A stretch of 64,000 bases of DNA from contig NZ_CP118527.1 of NCBI RefSeq assembly GCF_028885415.1, forward strand, positions 1,302,001 to 1,366,000, given 5' to 3'. Every line of letters starts with the position of its first letter. The stretch's first letter is position 1. The translations under genes were made by a program, and so were the position numbers. The notes beneath the pieces are model-generated. The model was given only the letters and a program-made list of their open reading frames with translations. It was not told where the DNA came from and made no database searches. The DNA is from Streptomyces coeruleorubidus. GTDB taxonomy: Bacteria; Actinomycetota; Actinomycetes; Streptomycetales; Streptomycetaceae. Shown one piece after another: positions 55,383 through 63,277 of the stretch.

Positions 55383-55513
55383 CGCCCTTCCTCTCCTCAC
55401 CTTCCGGTTCCCTCGCCTTGGTTCCGCCTGCCCGCTGAGCGCGCCTGCTCTCGTCGGTGCGGCGGCGGCGAGGCGTGCCTCCTTCCGCCCTCGCTCTCCC
55501 CCGTGGAGCCTTC

Positions 55514-56383
55514 ATGAGCATCAGTCATGCCCCGCCCGTGTCATCGAAACCCGATATTTCGCCTATATCGGGTTCCGGTCTCGATCTCCAGCCGCTCGTC
55601 CCCACCTCCTCCCGCCGCACCCGCGTCCCCCGCTGGCTGCGCCGCACCACCGGCCCGGTCCTGTTGCTGGCCTTGTGGCAGCTCCTCAGCAGCACGGGCG
55701 CGTTGCAGCCGGACGTGCTCGCCTCTCCCGGCCGTATCGCCCAGGTCGCCGGGGACATGGTGGCCGACGGCTCGCTGCCCGCGGCCATGGGCACCTCGCT
55801 CCAGCGGGTCGCGGCCGGGCTGCTGCTCGGACTGGTCGTCGGCACCGGACTCGCCCTGCTCTCGGGCCTGTTCCGGATCGGCGAGGACCTGGTGGACGCG
55901 CCCGTGCAGATGCTGCGGACCGTGCCGTTCGTGGGTCTCATCCCGCTGTTCATCATCTGGTTCGGCATCGGCGAGGCCCCCAAGGTCGCCATCATCACGC
56001 TCGGCGTGACCTTCCCGCTCTACCTCAACGTGTACGCCGGGATCCGCGGCGTGGACGCCCAGTTGATCGAGGCCGGGGAGTCCCTCGGGCTGTCGAGGTG
56101 GGGGCTCGTGCGGAACGTCGTCCTCCCGGGTGCGCTGCCGAACGCCATGACCGGTCTGCGCTACTCGCTCGGCATCGCCTGGCTCGCGCTGGTCTTCGCC
56201 GAGCAGGTCAACGCCGACTCCGGCATCGGGTTCCTCATGGTGCAGGCGCGGGACTTCCTGCGGACCGACGTGATCGTGGTCTGCCTGGTCGTCTACGCCT
56301 TCCTCGGCCTGCTCGCCGACTTCATCGTCCGCTCCCTCGAAAGGCTGCTGCTGCAATGGCGACCGACGTTCACCGGCCGGTGA
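55514..56383 (+). CDS. Sulfonate-type ABC transporter permease (SsuC-like)
   Basis: The 289-residue protein has about six membrane helices and the BPD_transp_1 pattern with the EAA loop (VDAQLIEAGESLGLSRWGLVRNVVLPGALPNAMTG). It resembles nitrate/sulfonate/taurine permeases. An N-terminal cytoplasmic tail of about 50 residues is present. ATG 55514 is chosen; GTGGAGCC lies upstream. The ATPase gene overlaps its end by 28 bases. Confidence 0.88.
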   Translation: MSISHAPPVSSKPDISPISGSGLDLQPLVPTSSRRTRVPRWLRRTTGPVLLLALWQLLSSTGALQPDVLASPGRIAQVAGDMVADGSLPAAMGTSLQRVAAGLLLGLVVGTGLALLSGLFRIGEDLVDAPVQMLRTVPFVGLIPLFIIWFGIGEAPKVAIITLGVTFPLYLNVYAGIRGVDAQLIEAGESLGLSRWGLVRNVVLPGALPNAMTGLRYSLGIAWLALVFAEQVNADSGIGFLMVQARDFLRTDVIVVCLVVYAFLGLLADFIVRSLERLLLQWRPTFTGR

Positions 56384-57096
56384 CCCCCCAGGCGGTCCAT
56401 GTCGAAGGGCTCACCCGGTCCTTCGACGGCCGTGCCGTCATCGACGACCTGCGACTGGACGTCCGGCCGGGCGAGTTCGTGGCCCTGCTCGGCCGCAGCG
56501 GCTGCGGCAAGTCGACGCTGCTGCGCATCCTCGCCGGGCTCGACCGCGACATCGAGGGCACCGTGCTGGTGCCGCGCCGCAAGGCCGTCGCCTTCCAGGC
56601 GCCCCGGCTGATGCCGTGGAAGAAGGTGTGGCGCAACGTCGTGCTCGGGCTGCCCGGCAAGCCCGAACGCGCCGTCGCCGAGCGGGCCCTCGACGAGGTA
56701 GGCCTCGGCCACCGCTCGGACGCCTGGCCCAAGACCCTCTCCGGCGGTGAGTCCCAACGCGCCTCGCTCGCACGGGCGTTGGTGCGTGAGCCCGATCTGC
56801 TGCTGCTCGACGAGCCGTTCGGCGCGCTCGACGCGCTCACCCGGATCAAGGCCCAGCGGCTCGTGGGCGAGTTGTGGCAGCGCCGGGGATGCGCGGTGCT
56901 CCTGGTCACTCACGACGTGGAGGAGGCCGTCCTGCTCGCCGACCGCGTCCTGGTGATGGACGGCGGCGTCATCGCCCACGAGCAGCGCATCGACCTCGAC
57001 CGTCCCCGTGACATCACGGACCCGCGTTTCGCCGCACTGCGCGCCGGCCTTCTCGAACGCCTCGGCGTCGAGGCGACGGCCGCCGAAGCCGCCTGA
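56356..57096 (+). CDS. Sulfonate-type ABC transporter ATP-binding protein (SsuB-like)
   Basis: The 246-residue ATPase has Walker A GRSGCGKST, the Q-loop in FQAPRLMPW, signature LSGGESQR and Walker B LLLLDEPFGALD, all intact. The AFQAPRLMPWKKV motif is characteristic of nitrate/sulfonate/taurine ATPases. The start is ATG 56356, inside the permease gene's last codons, so translation is coupled. Confidence 0.92.
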   Translation: MATDVHRPVTPQAVHVEGLTRSFDGRAVIDDLRLDVRPGEFVALLGRSGCGKSTLLRILAGLDRDIEGTVLVPRRKAVAFQAPRLMPWKKVWRNVVLGLPGKPERAVAERALDEVGLGHRSDAWPKTLSGGESQRASLARALVREPDLLLLDEPFGALDALTRIKAQRLVGELWQRRGCAVLLVTHDVEEAVLLADRVLVMDGGVIAHEQRIDLDRPRDITDPRFAALRAGLLERLGVEATAAEAA

Positions 57097-57102
57097 CCTC
57101 TC

Positions 57103-57152
57103 CACGTACGAACCCCCACGTACGCGACCCACACGTACGACCCACACGAACG
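57103..57152. repeat. Four spaced CACGTACG-type direct repeats
   Basis: CACGTACG occurs at 57103-57110, 57117-57124 and 57132-57139, and CACGAACG at 57145-57152, at 13-15-base intervals in the gap between the ATPase and binding-protein genes. CGTACG is itself palindromic. It may be a short sequence expansion or an intercistronic control site. Confidence 0.75.
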
Positions 57153-57160
57153 GAACCGCC

Positions 57161-58186
57161 ATGCGACGACGTCCCGCCCCCGCCGCCCTGCTCCTCCCCC
57201 TCGCCCTGCTGCTCACCGCCTGCGGCGGGAACTCGTCCGCCAGCACCTCGGACGGCGGCACCGACGGCCATGGCTCCGTCACGATCGACGTCGGTGACCA
57301 GAAGGGCGGATCGGAGGCCATCCTGCGGGCCGCCGGGGAACTGAAGAACCTCGACTACAAGATCAAATGGTCCACTTTCACCTCCGGACCACCCCTGCTG
57401 GAGGCCGTCAACGCGGGGGCCGTCGACATCGGCGGCGTCGGCAACACCCCGCCGGTCTTCGCGGCCGGAGCGGGCTCGAAGATCAAGGTCGTGGCCGCCT
57501 GGCACGGCACGTCCAAGGGCGACACCATCCTCGTCCCGAACGACTCGTCCCTGAAGAGTCCCGAGCAGCTCAAGGGCAGGTCCGTGGCCGTCGCGCAGGG
57601 TTCGTCCGCGCACTACCAGCTGGTCGCGTCCCTGAGGAAGGCCGGGCTGAAACTGAGCGACATCAAGGTCAAGTACCTCCAGCCGGCCGACGCGCTCGCC
57701 GCGTTCACCGCCGGCAAGGTCGACGCCTGGGCGGTGTGGGACCCGTACACCTCGCAGGTGCTGAAGGCCAGGCAGGGCCGGGTCCTGACCGACGGCGACG
57801 GCGTGACCAACGGGCTCACCTTCCAGGTCGCGGCGCCGGACGCGCTGAAGGACAAGAAGAAGGCCGCCGCGGTCAAGGACTACCTGGAGCGGCTGCGGCG
57901 CGCCTACCGGTGGGTGTGCGACCACGAGGAGGAATGGGCGAAGGTCTGGTCTAAGGACACCGGGCTCCCCGAGGACGTGGCGCTGGCCGCGGTGAAGCGC
58001 ACCTACACGACCCGGATCGCGGTCGCCGTCGACAAGCCGCTGATCGCCTCCGAGCAGGAGATCGCCGACACGTTCACGGCGTTGAAGCTCATCCCGCGCA
58101 AGGTCGACTTCGCCGGCTTCACCGACCCCAGGTTCAACGGCGGCCTGCCGCCGTCGACAGCGGAGCCCCGGCCCTCGGAAGGCTAG
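57161..58186 (+). CDS. Sulfonate-type ABC transporter substrate-binding lipoprotein (SsuA-like)
   Basis: The 341-residue lipoprotein has lipobox LLTAC (Cys21). The mature domain is of the nitrate/sulfonate-binding type, with LLEAVNAGAVDIGGVGNTPP, KGRSVAVAQGSSAHYQLV and AAFTAGKVDAWAVWDPY. Its ligand is probably an aliphatic sulfonate, in keeping with the Cys-type leader upstream. A repeat element begins immediately after its stop codon. Confidence 0.92.
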   Translation: MRRRPAPAALLLPLALLLTACGGNSSASTSDGGTDGHGSVTIDVGDQKGGSEAILRAAGELKNLDYKIKWSTFTSGPPLLEAVNAGAVDIGGVGNTPPVFAAGAGSKIKVVAAWHGTSKGDTILVPNDSSLKSPEQLKGRSVAVAQGSSAHYQLVASLRKAGLKLSDIKVKYLQPADALAAFTAGKVDAWAVWDPYTSQVLKARQGRVLTDGDGVTNGLTFQVAAPDALKDKKKAAAVKDYLERLRRAYRWVCDHEEEWAKVWSKDTGLPEDVALAAVKRTYTTRIAVAVDKPLIASEQEIADTFTALKLIPRKVDFAGFTDPRFNGGLPPSTAEPRPSEG

Positions 58187-58340
58187 GGTCTGTCGTTTGG
58201 ATCAGGTCGCAGGGAAGCGACTGTTCTGCTCGGTGCCGGCGAGCGGGGTCTGGTGCGTGCAGCTGCAAGGCGGAGGAGGGCGTCGACGCGGAGCGTCGGC
58301 AACCGACGACAACGCCGCAGATGCGCGTGCCAGACCCCGC
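58187..58340. repeat. Repeat element with long imperfect palindrome
   Basis: Directly after the binding-protein stop comes GGTCTGTCGTTTGGATCA (58187-58204), which looks like the end of a dispersed Streptomyces repeat. A 24-bp imperfect inverted repeat follows: 58243-58266 and 58317-58340 (GCGGGGTCTGG...GCAGCTGC with three mismatches), enclosing 50 bases with a nested GTCGG-CAA-CCGAC hairpin (58295-58307). No transposase is present. It could be a MITE-like element or a terminator-like structure. Confidence 0.6.
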
Positions 58341-58418
58341 GTCTGCGGCGTGATCCGCAAAGTCCCGCCACCCCGATCAGCCGGGAAGATCCACGATCCC
58401 GGCACGGTTGGTAGAAGC

Positions 58419-59495
58419 GTGAACAACACACGCGAGGTCGAGGTAGTCGTCATAGGCGCCGGTCAGGCCGGTCTGGCCGGCGCCTATCACCTGCGGCGGT
58501 CCGGTTTCGAGCCGGACCGCGACTTCGTCGTGCTGGACCACTCCCCCGGTCCTGGCGGCGCCTGGCAGTTCCGCTGGCCGTCGCTGACGTACGGCAAGGT
58601 GCACGGGATGCACGCGCTGCCGGGGATGGAGCTCACGGACGCGGATCCGGCCCGCCCGTCCGCCGAGGTGATCAGCGACTACTTCGACCGGTACGAGCGG
58701 GCCTTCGACCTGCAGGTGCGCCGCCCCGTCGACGTGCGGGCCGTGCGCGAGGGGCCCGGCGGGCGGCTGCTCGTGGAGACCTCGCAGGGCGTGTGGTCGA
58801 CGCGGGCGCTGACCAACGCGACCGGCACCTGGGACCGGCCCTTCTGGCCGCGCTATCCGGGCCAGGAGACCTTCCGGGGGCGGCAGTTGCACACCGCGCA
58901 GTACCCCGGGCCACAGGAGTTCGCCGGGCAGCGGGTCGTCGTGGTGGGCGGTGGCGCCTCGGGCACGCAGCATCTGCTGGAGATCGCCTCGTACGCGGCT
59001 GCCACCACCTGGGTGACCCGGCGTCCGCCCGTCTTCCGTGAGGGCCCCTTCGACGAGAACGCGGGCCGGGCGGCCGTCGCGCTCGTCGAGGAACGGGTAC
59101 GGCAGGGGCTGCCGCCCAGGAGCGTCGTCTCGGTCACGGGACTGCCGCTCAACGACGCGATCCGGCAGGGCATCGAGGAGGGGGTGCTCGACCGGCAGCC
59201 GATGTTCGACCGCATCACGGCGGACGGTGTGGAGTGGAACGACGGCCGTCACGTCGAGGCCGACGTCATCCTCTGGGCCACCGGCTTCCGCGCCGCCATC
59301 GACCACCTCACCCCTCTGCGCCTGCGCCAGCCGGGCGGCGGCATCCGCCTCGAGGGCACCCGCGCGGCCGTCGACCCGCGCATCCACCTCGTCGGCTACG
59401 GCCCGTCGGCCAGCACCATCGGCGCCAACCGCGCCGGCCGCGCGGCCGTACGTGACATCAGGCGACTGCTGGAACGGGAGCCGGCCGCCGTGTGA
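58419..59495 (+). CDS. FMO-like NAD(P)H/FAD oxidoreductase
   Basis: The 358-residue flavoprotein has an FAD motif VIGAGQAGLAG near the N-terminus, an NADP-binding VVVGGGASGTQHL and ILWATGF. The class B monooxygenase fingerprint FxGxxxHxxxY is present as FRGRQLHTAQY. It would oxygenate a small molecule such as a sulfur or nitrogen compound. It follows the sulfonate transporter, separated by a repeat element, so a role in sulfur-compound oxidation is possible. The GTG 58419 start has no strong ribosome site. Confidence 0.85.
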   Translation: MNNTREVEVVVIGAGQAGLAGAYHLRRSGFEPDRDFVVLDHSPGPGGAWQFRWPSLTYGKVHGMHALPGMELTDADPARPSAEVISDYFDRYERAFDLQVRRPVDVRAVREGPGGRLLVETSQGVWSTRALTNATGTWDRPFWPRYPGQETFRGRQLHTAQYPGPQEFAGQRVVVVGGGASGTQHLLEIASYAAATTWVTRRPPVFREGPFDENAGRAAVALVEERVRQGLPPRSVVSVTGLPLNDAIRQGIEEGVLDRQPMFDRITADGVEWNDGRHVEADVILWATGFRAAIDHLTPLRLRQPGGGIRLEGTRAAVDPRIHLVGYGPSASTIGANRAGRAAVRDIRRLLEREPAAV

Positions 59496-59928
59496 CGCCG
59501 GCCGGTCACCCGGATGCCGGCACGGGCACCGGTAGCCGTCCGGCGCCCGAGCCGGGGCACCCGGTTGCCGGACCGACCCGGGACACCCGGCCGCCGGCAG
59601 ACGCACCGAGAGCCCCGCAACGCCCAACCCGGCACACCCGGCCGCTGGAGCAGGAGCCGGTAGCCACGTGGCGCCCGGCGGATCACTCCGTCCCGCATGC
59701 CGGCCAACTCGCACGGCCCTTGCCTGCCGCCGCCCACGCCATCCCGCCCGTACGCATCACCGGCCGGGCCCTCGCCCGGCTCCGGCGCGCCACCAGAACC
59801 AAGCCCCTCGGGCGCGCACCACGCCCGTTCACCGCCATGAGGCCGACCGACGCCTACGGCCGATCCGATCCCCCGGCCCACGCTCCCCCGACCCGGTCAC
59901 CCCTCCCCTCCGCCCGCCACTCTCCGGA
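59496..59928. other. Long GC-rich intergenic stretch with degenerate repeats
   Basis: No gene is supported in these 433 bases. The pattern CACCCGG-NN-GCCGG recurs around 59507, 59557, 59582 and 59632. The piece near 59645, CTGGAGCAGGAGCCGGTAGC, resembles the end of the FMO-like gene (CTGGAACGGGAGCCGGCCGC), so part of it may be an imperfect duplication of that 3' end. Confidence 0.5.
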
Positions 59929-60774
59929 TCACCCGGCCGCCTGCGCCCCGGCGGCCTTCCGCTGGGCGTTGAACTCGGCGACGTTGCGCTGGTGTTCGCC
60001 GTAGTCGGCGGTGAAGCGGGTGTCGCCCGGGCGGACCGTGACGAAGTACAGCCAGTCGCCCGGGGGTGGGTTGATGGCGGCGTGCATCGCGTGCTCGCCG
60101 GGGTTGTCGATCGGCGTGGGGGGCAGGCCCATGCGCTGGTACGAGTTGTAGGGGCTGTCGATGCGCGTGTCGTTCGCCGTCGTCCGGAGAGCCGAGCGGT
60201 TCAGCGCGTAGTTGATGGTGGAGTCCATCTGCAGCGGCATGCCGCGTTCGAGGCGGTTGAAGATCACCCGGGCCACCTTGCCCATGTCGGCCCTGGTGGC
60301 CGCCTCCGCCTGGACGATGCTCGCGATGGTGACGGCCTGATAGACGTTCATGGCGTTGCGCTGCGCCCCCGCGGCGATGGGCGCGCCGTTGAACCTCTCG
60401 TTCGCGGTGTCGACCATCAGTGCCAGGAGCTTCTCCGGAGTCGTCTTCTCCTGGAGCGGATAGGTCGCCGGGAAGAGGTAGCCCTCCGGGTTGCCCTCGG
60501 CGTCGTTCGGCAGTTTGAGGGCGGCCTTCGCCAGGGACTTCCTCGTGCTGCCCGCGGGCAGGGCGAGGGCCTTGTCGACGGCGGCGTAGACCTGGCTCGC
60601 CCGCCAGCCCTCCGGGACCACCAGGGTCGCGGGCCGGCCGTCCTCTTCGGGCCCCAGGGTCAGCAGCGGCACCGCCACGGCGGTACCGACCACGACGGCT
60701 CCGGTCGCGACGAGGGCGATCCGGCCCCGGCGCGTCAGTCGAATCGTGCTCCGTGGCGGAGTGTTCTTCTGCAT
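59929..60774 (-). CDS. MltG-family endolytic transglycosylase paralogue
   Basis: The 281-residue protein has a short cytoplasmic N-terminus, one membrane helix (IALVATGAVVVGTAVAV) and an extracellular YceG domain. Key motifs are EGYLFPATY, ASIVQAEA with the catalytic Glu, DSPYNSYQRMGLPPTPI and NPG. MltG cleaves nascent peptidoglycan strands. The protein is shorter than the housekeeping form and lies outside the usual alaS-aroE context, so it is probably a second copy. ATG 60774 lies 43 bases past the ABC gene's stop. Confidence 0.88.
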   Translation of the reverse strand: MQKNTPPRSTIRLTRRGRIALVATGAVVVGTAVAVPLLTLGPEEDGRPATLVVPEGWRASQVYAAVDKALALPAGSTRKSLAKAALKLPNDAEGNPEGYLFPATYPLQEKTTPEKLLALMVDTANERFNGAPIAAGAQRNAMNVYQAVTIASIVQAEAATRADMGKVARVIFNRLERGMPLQMDSTINYALNRSALRTTANDTRIDSPYNSYQRMGLPPTPIDNPGEHAMHAAINPPPGDWLYFVTVRPGDTRFTADYGEHQRNVAEFNAQRKAAGAQAAG

Positions 60775-60785
60775 GCGGGCACGGT

Positions 60786-60815
60786 AACCCGCATATGGTC
60801 ATAAACCCGGCATAT
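60786..60815 (-). repeat. Direct repeats upstream of the MltG gene
   Basis: On the minus strand ATATGCCGGGTT (60815-60804) and ATATGCGGGTT (60796-60786) are near-identical and lie 12-40 bases before ATG 60774. They may be part of a promoter or operator for MltG. Confidence 0.4.
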
Positions 60816-60817
60816 TT

Positions 60818-62620
60818 TCATCTTGTCGGTTCCAGTTGGGCGTCCCGGCGTACGAGCGCCGCGTACCGGCCGTGCCGCTCCAGCAGTTCCTCGTGCGTAC
60901 CGAGTTCGACCGCGCGCCCCGAGTCGAGGACCACGATCTGGTCGGCGTCCCGGACGGTGGACAGCCGGTGGGCGATGGTGAGCGTGGTGCGGTCGGCCGA
61001 CAGCGCGTCGATGGCGTCCTGGACCGCGGCCTCCGTACGGGTGTCCAGCGCGCTGGTGGCCTCGTCGAGGATGAGGACCGGCGGGTCGCGCAGGATGGTC
61101 CGGGCGATGGCCAGGCGCTGCTTCTCACCGCCGGAGAAACGGTGGCCGCGCTCGCCGACGACGGTGTCGTAGCCGTCGGGCAGGGCGGCGATGTGCTCGT
61201 GGATCTGCGCCGCCTTCGCCGCCTGGTGCAGCTCCTCGTCGGTGGCGTCGGGCTTGGCGAAGCGCAGGTTGTCGGCGACCGAGGCGTGGAAGAGGTACGT
61301 CTCCTGCGAGACGACGCCGACCGCGCGCGCCAGGGTGTCGAAGTCGAGGTCGCGGACGTCGACCCCGTCGAGGGTGACGCGGCCGCCGGTCACGTCGTAG
61401 AGGCGGGGCACCAGGTAGCCGAGCGTGGACTTGCCGGCGCCGGTGGGGCCGACGATCGCGAGGCTGCCGCCGGCCGGGACGGTGAGGTCGATGCCGTCGA
61501 GGACCGGACCGCCCTTGTCGTCGTAGCCGAAGGAGACGTTCTCGAAGCGGACCTCGCCCTTGACCCGGTCGAGGCGGACCGGGTCCGCGCGCTCGGTGAT
61601 GTCGATCGGCAGGTCGAGGTACTCGAAGATGCGCTGGAAGAGGGCGAGCGAGGTCTGGATCTGCACGCCGGTCGACAGCAGGCTCACGGCCGGGCGGAAC
61701 AGGCCCTGCTGGAGCGAGACGAAGGCGACGATCGTGCCGAGGGAGACCTCGGGGCCGCCCAGCTGGAGGGCCATGCCGGCGGTCCAGTAGATCACGGCGG
61801 GCAGGGCGGCCATGACGATCGTGATGACGGCCATGCGCCAGCGGCCGGCCATGTTCGACCGCACCTCCAGGTCGACGAGTTCCTCGGACTCCTCGGCGAA
61901 GGACTTCGTCAGCGAGTCGGAGCGGCCCATGGTGCGGCCGAGCAGGATGCCGCTGACGGAGAGCGACTCGGTGACCGTGGCGGCCATGGCGGCCATCTGC
62001 TTCTGGCGCTGGGTGGTGATCTTCCGGCGTTCGTTGCCGACACGGCGGCTGATCCACACGAACACCGGCAGCAACAGCAGCGAGACGACGGTCAGGCGCC
62101 AGTCGAGGACGACCATCGCGACGATCGTGGCGACCACGCTGGTGAGGTTGGAGACCAGGGAGGTCGCGGTGGAGGTGACGGTGGCCTGCATGCCGCCGAT
62201 GTCGTTGGCGATGCGGGACTGCACCTCGCCCGTGCGCGTGCGCGTGAAGAACGCCAGCGACATGCGCTGGAGCCGGCCGTAGACGGCGGTGCGCAGGTCG
62301 TGCATGACGCGCTGGCCGACCGTCGTGGAGATCAGCGTCTGGAGGACCCCGAAGACGCTGGTGAGGACGGCGCTGAGGATCATGCCGAGGGCGAGCAGGC
62401 TCAGCAGGCCCGTACGCCCCTGCGGGATCGCGACGTCGAGGATCTCCTTCAGCAGGAAGGGTGTGGCGACCGAGACCAGCGACGCGGCGCCGACCAGCAG
62501 GCCGACGACCGCGAGGCGGCCCCGGTAGGGGCGGAAGAGCCTGAGGATGCGGCGGACCTGCCGGGGCTCTTCCTTCGAGTCGGCGGGTGCGGTCCAGGGG
62601 GCTTCGTGGTCGGGGTGCAT
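60818..62620 (-). CDS. ABC exporter, fused permease/ATP-binding (multidrug type)
   Basis: The 600-residue half-transporter has six membrane helices (about residues 40-320) and an ATPase domain with Walker A GPTGAGKST, signature FSGGEKQR and Walker B VLILDEATSALD. It resembles homodimeric lipid or drug exporters. I place the start at ATG 62620, since GAAGGAG lies five bases upstream; the in-frame ATG at 62680 has no ribosome site and lies within an operator-like palindrome. The divergent MarR regulator probably represses it. Confidence 0.92.
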   Translation of the reverse strand: MHPDHEAPWTAPADSKEEPRQVRRILRLFRPYRGRLAVVGLLVGAASLVSVATPFLLKEILDVAIPQGRTGLLSLLALGMILSAVLTSVFGVLQTLISTTVGQRVMHDLRTAVYGRLQRMSLAFFTRTRTGEVQSRIANDIGGMQATVTSTATSLVSNLTSVVATIVAMVVLDWRLTVVSLLLLPVFVWISRRVGNERRKITTQRQKQMAAMAATVTESLSVSGILLGRTMGRSDSLTKSFAEESEELVDLEVRSNMAGRWRMAVITIVMAALPAVIYWTAGMALQLGGPEVSLGTIVAFVSLQQGLFRPAVSLLSTGVQIQTSLALFQRIFEYLDLPIDITERADPVRLDRVKGEVRFENVSFGYDDKGGPVLDGIDLTVPAGGSLAIVGPTGAGKSTLGYLVPRLYDVTGGRVTLDGVDVRDLDFDTLARAVGVVSQETYLFHASVADNLRFAKPDATDEELHQAAKAAQIHEHIAALPDGYDTVVGERGHRFSGGEKQRLAIARTILRDPPVLILDEATSALDTRTEAAVQDAIDALSADRTTLTIAHRLSTVRDADQIVVLDSGRAVELGTHEELLERHGRYAALVRRDAQLEPTR

Positions 62621-62677
62621 GGGCTCCTTCGAAAGAGCGATACGGCCGGGGCGAGGACGGCGGATCGGATCGTAGCT

Positions 62678-62700
62678 CATTGTTACCTATACTCACAATG
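62678..62700. promoter_or_regulatory. Probable MarR operator
   Basis: CATTGTTACCTATACTCACAATG has 8-bp arms with one mismatch and a 7-base spacer, in the control region between the divergent ABC exporter and MarR genes. The sequence is AT-rich against a GC-rich background, as expected of an operator. Confidence 0.65.
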
Positions 62701-62725
62701 AACATCATCCTGATATTGTTCCCGC

Positions 62726-63175
62726 ATGACCTCCCCCGACTCCGACGGCCTGCTCGCCGAGCAGTTGCTGCGGCTCACCCGCCGGGTGCACCGCATCCAG
62801 AAGCGCCATCTGGAGCATCGCGACCTCGGCATCACACCGGCCCAGTCCCGGCTGCTGCGCACCCTCGCGCACTGGGGTTCGCCGCCACGCATGGCCGACC
62901 TGGCCGAGCGCCTGGAGGTGGTGCCGCGGGCCGTGACGACACTGGTCGACGGGCTGGAGGCGAGCGGCAAGGTGCGGCGGGTCCCGGACCCGGCGAACCG
63001 GCGGGTGATCCGCATCGAGCTCACGGACGACGGCCGGGGCGCGTTGCGCGAGCTGCGGGCGGCGCGCAGGTCGGCCGCGGAGGAGATCCTCGCGCCGCTG
63101 ACGGAGGAACAGCGCGAGGCGCTCGGGGGGTTGCTGAACACGCTGATCGACGGAGCACCGGTGCCGCGGTGCTGA
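62726..63175 (+). CDS. MarR-family regulator
   Basis: The 149-residue protein is a winged-helix regulator. The recognition region is MADLAERLEVVPRAVTTLVDGLE and the wing is RRVPDPANRRVIRIELTDDG. Such proteins bind palindromes as dimers and release DNA on binding phenolic or lipophilic ligands. It is divergent from the ABC exporter, a typical pairing. A strong terminator follows. Confidence 0.95.
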   Translation: MTSPDSDGLLAEQLLRLTRRVHRIQKRHLEHRDLGITPAQSRLLRTLAHWGSPPRMADLAERLEVVPRAVTTLVDGLEASGKVRRVPDPANRRVIRIELTDDGRGALRELRAARRSAAEEILAPLTEEQREALGGLLNTLIDGAPVPRC

Positions 63176-63208
63176 GGGCCTGAAGCGCGTTCACGACCGG
63201 GCGCGCGA

Positions 63209-63258
63209 AACGGGCCGCGGCCGCCGCTCTCCTGCCGGAGCGGTGGCCGCGGCCCGTT
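63209..63258. terminator. Strong convergent terminator
   Basis: AACGGGCCGCGGCCGCCGCTC (63209-63229) pairs with GAGCGGTGGCCGCGGCCCGTT (63238-63258) with a single wobble, around an 8-base loop. It lies between the MarR gene and the symporter gene read leftward. Confidence 0.8.
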
Positions 63259-63277
63259 CGGTGCCGGTCGGTTCGGG

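Noticed and set aside
58187..58418. An intact insertion sequence
   Set aside because: The segment is only about 230 bases, holds no transposase frame, and has no clear target-site duplication.
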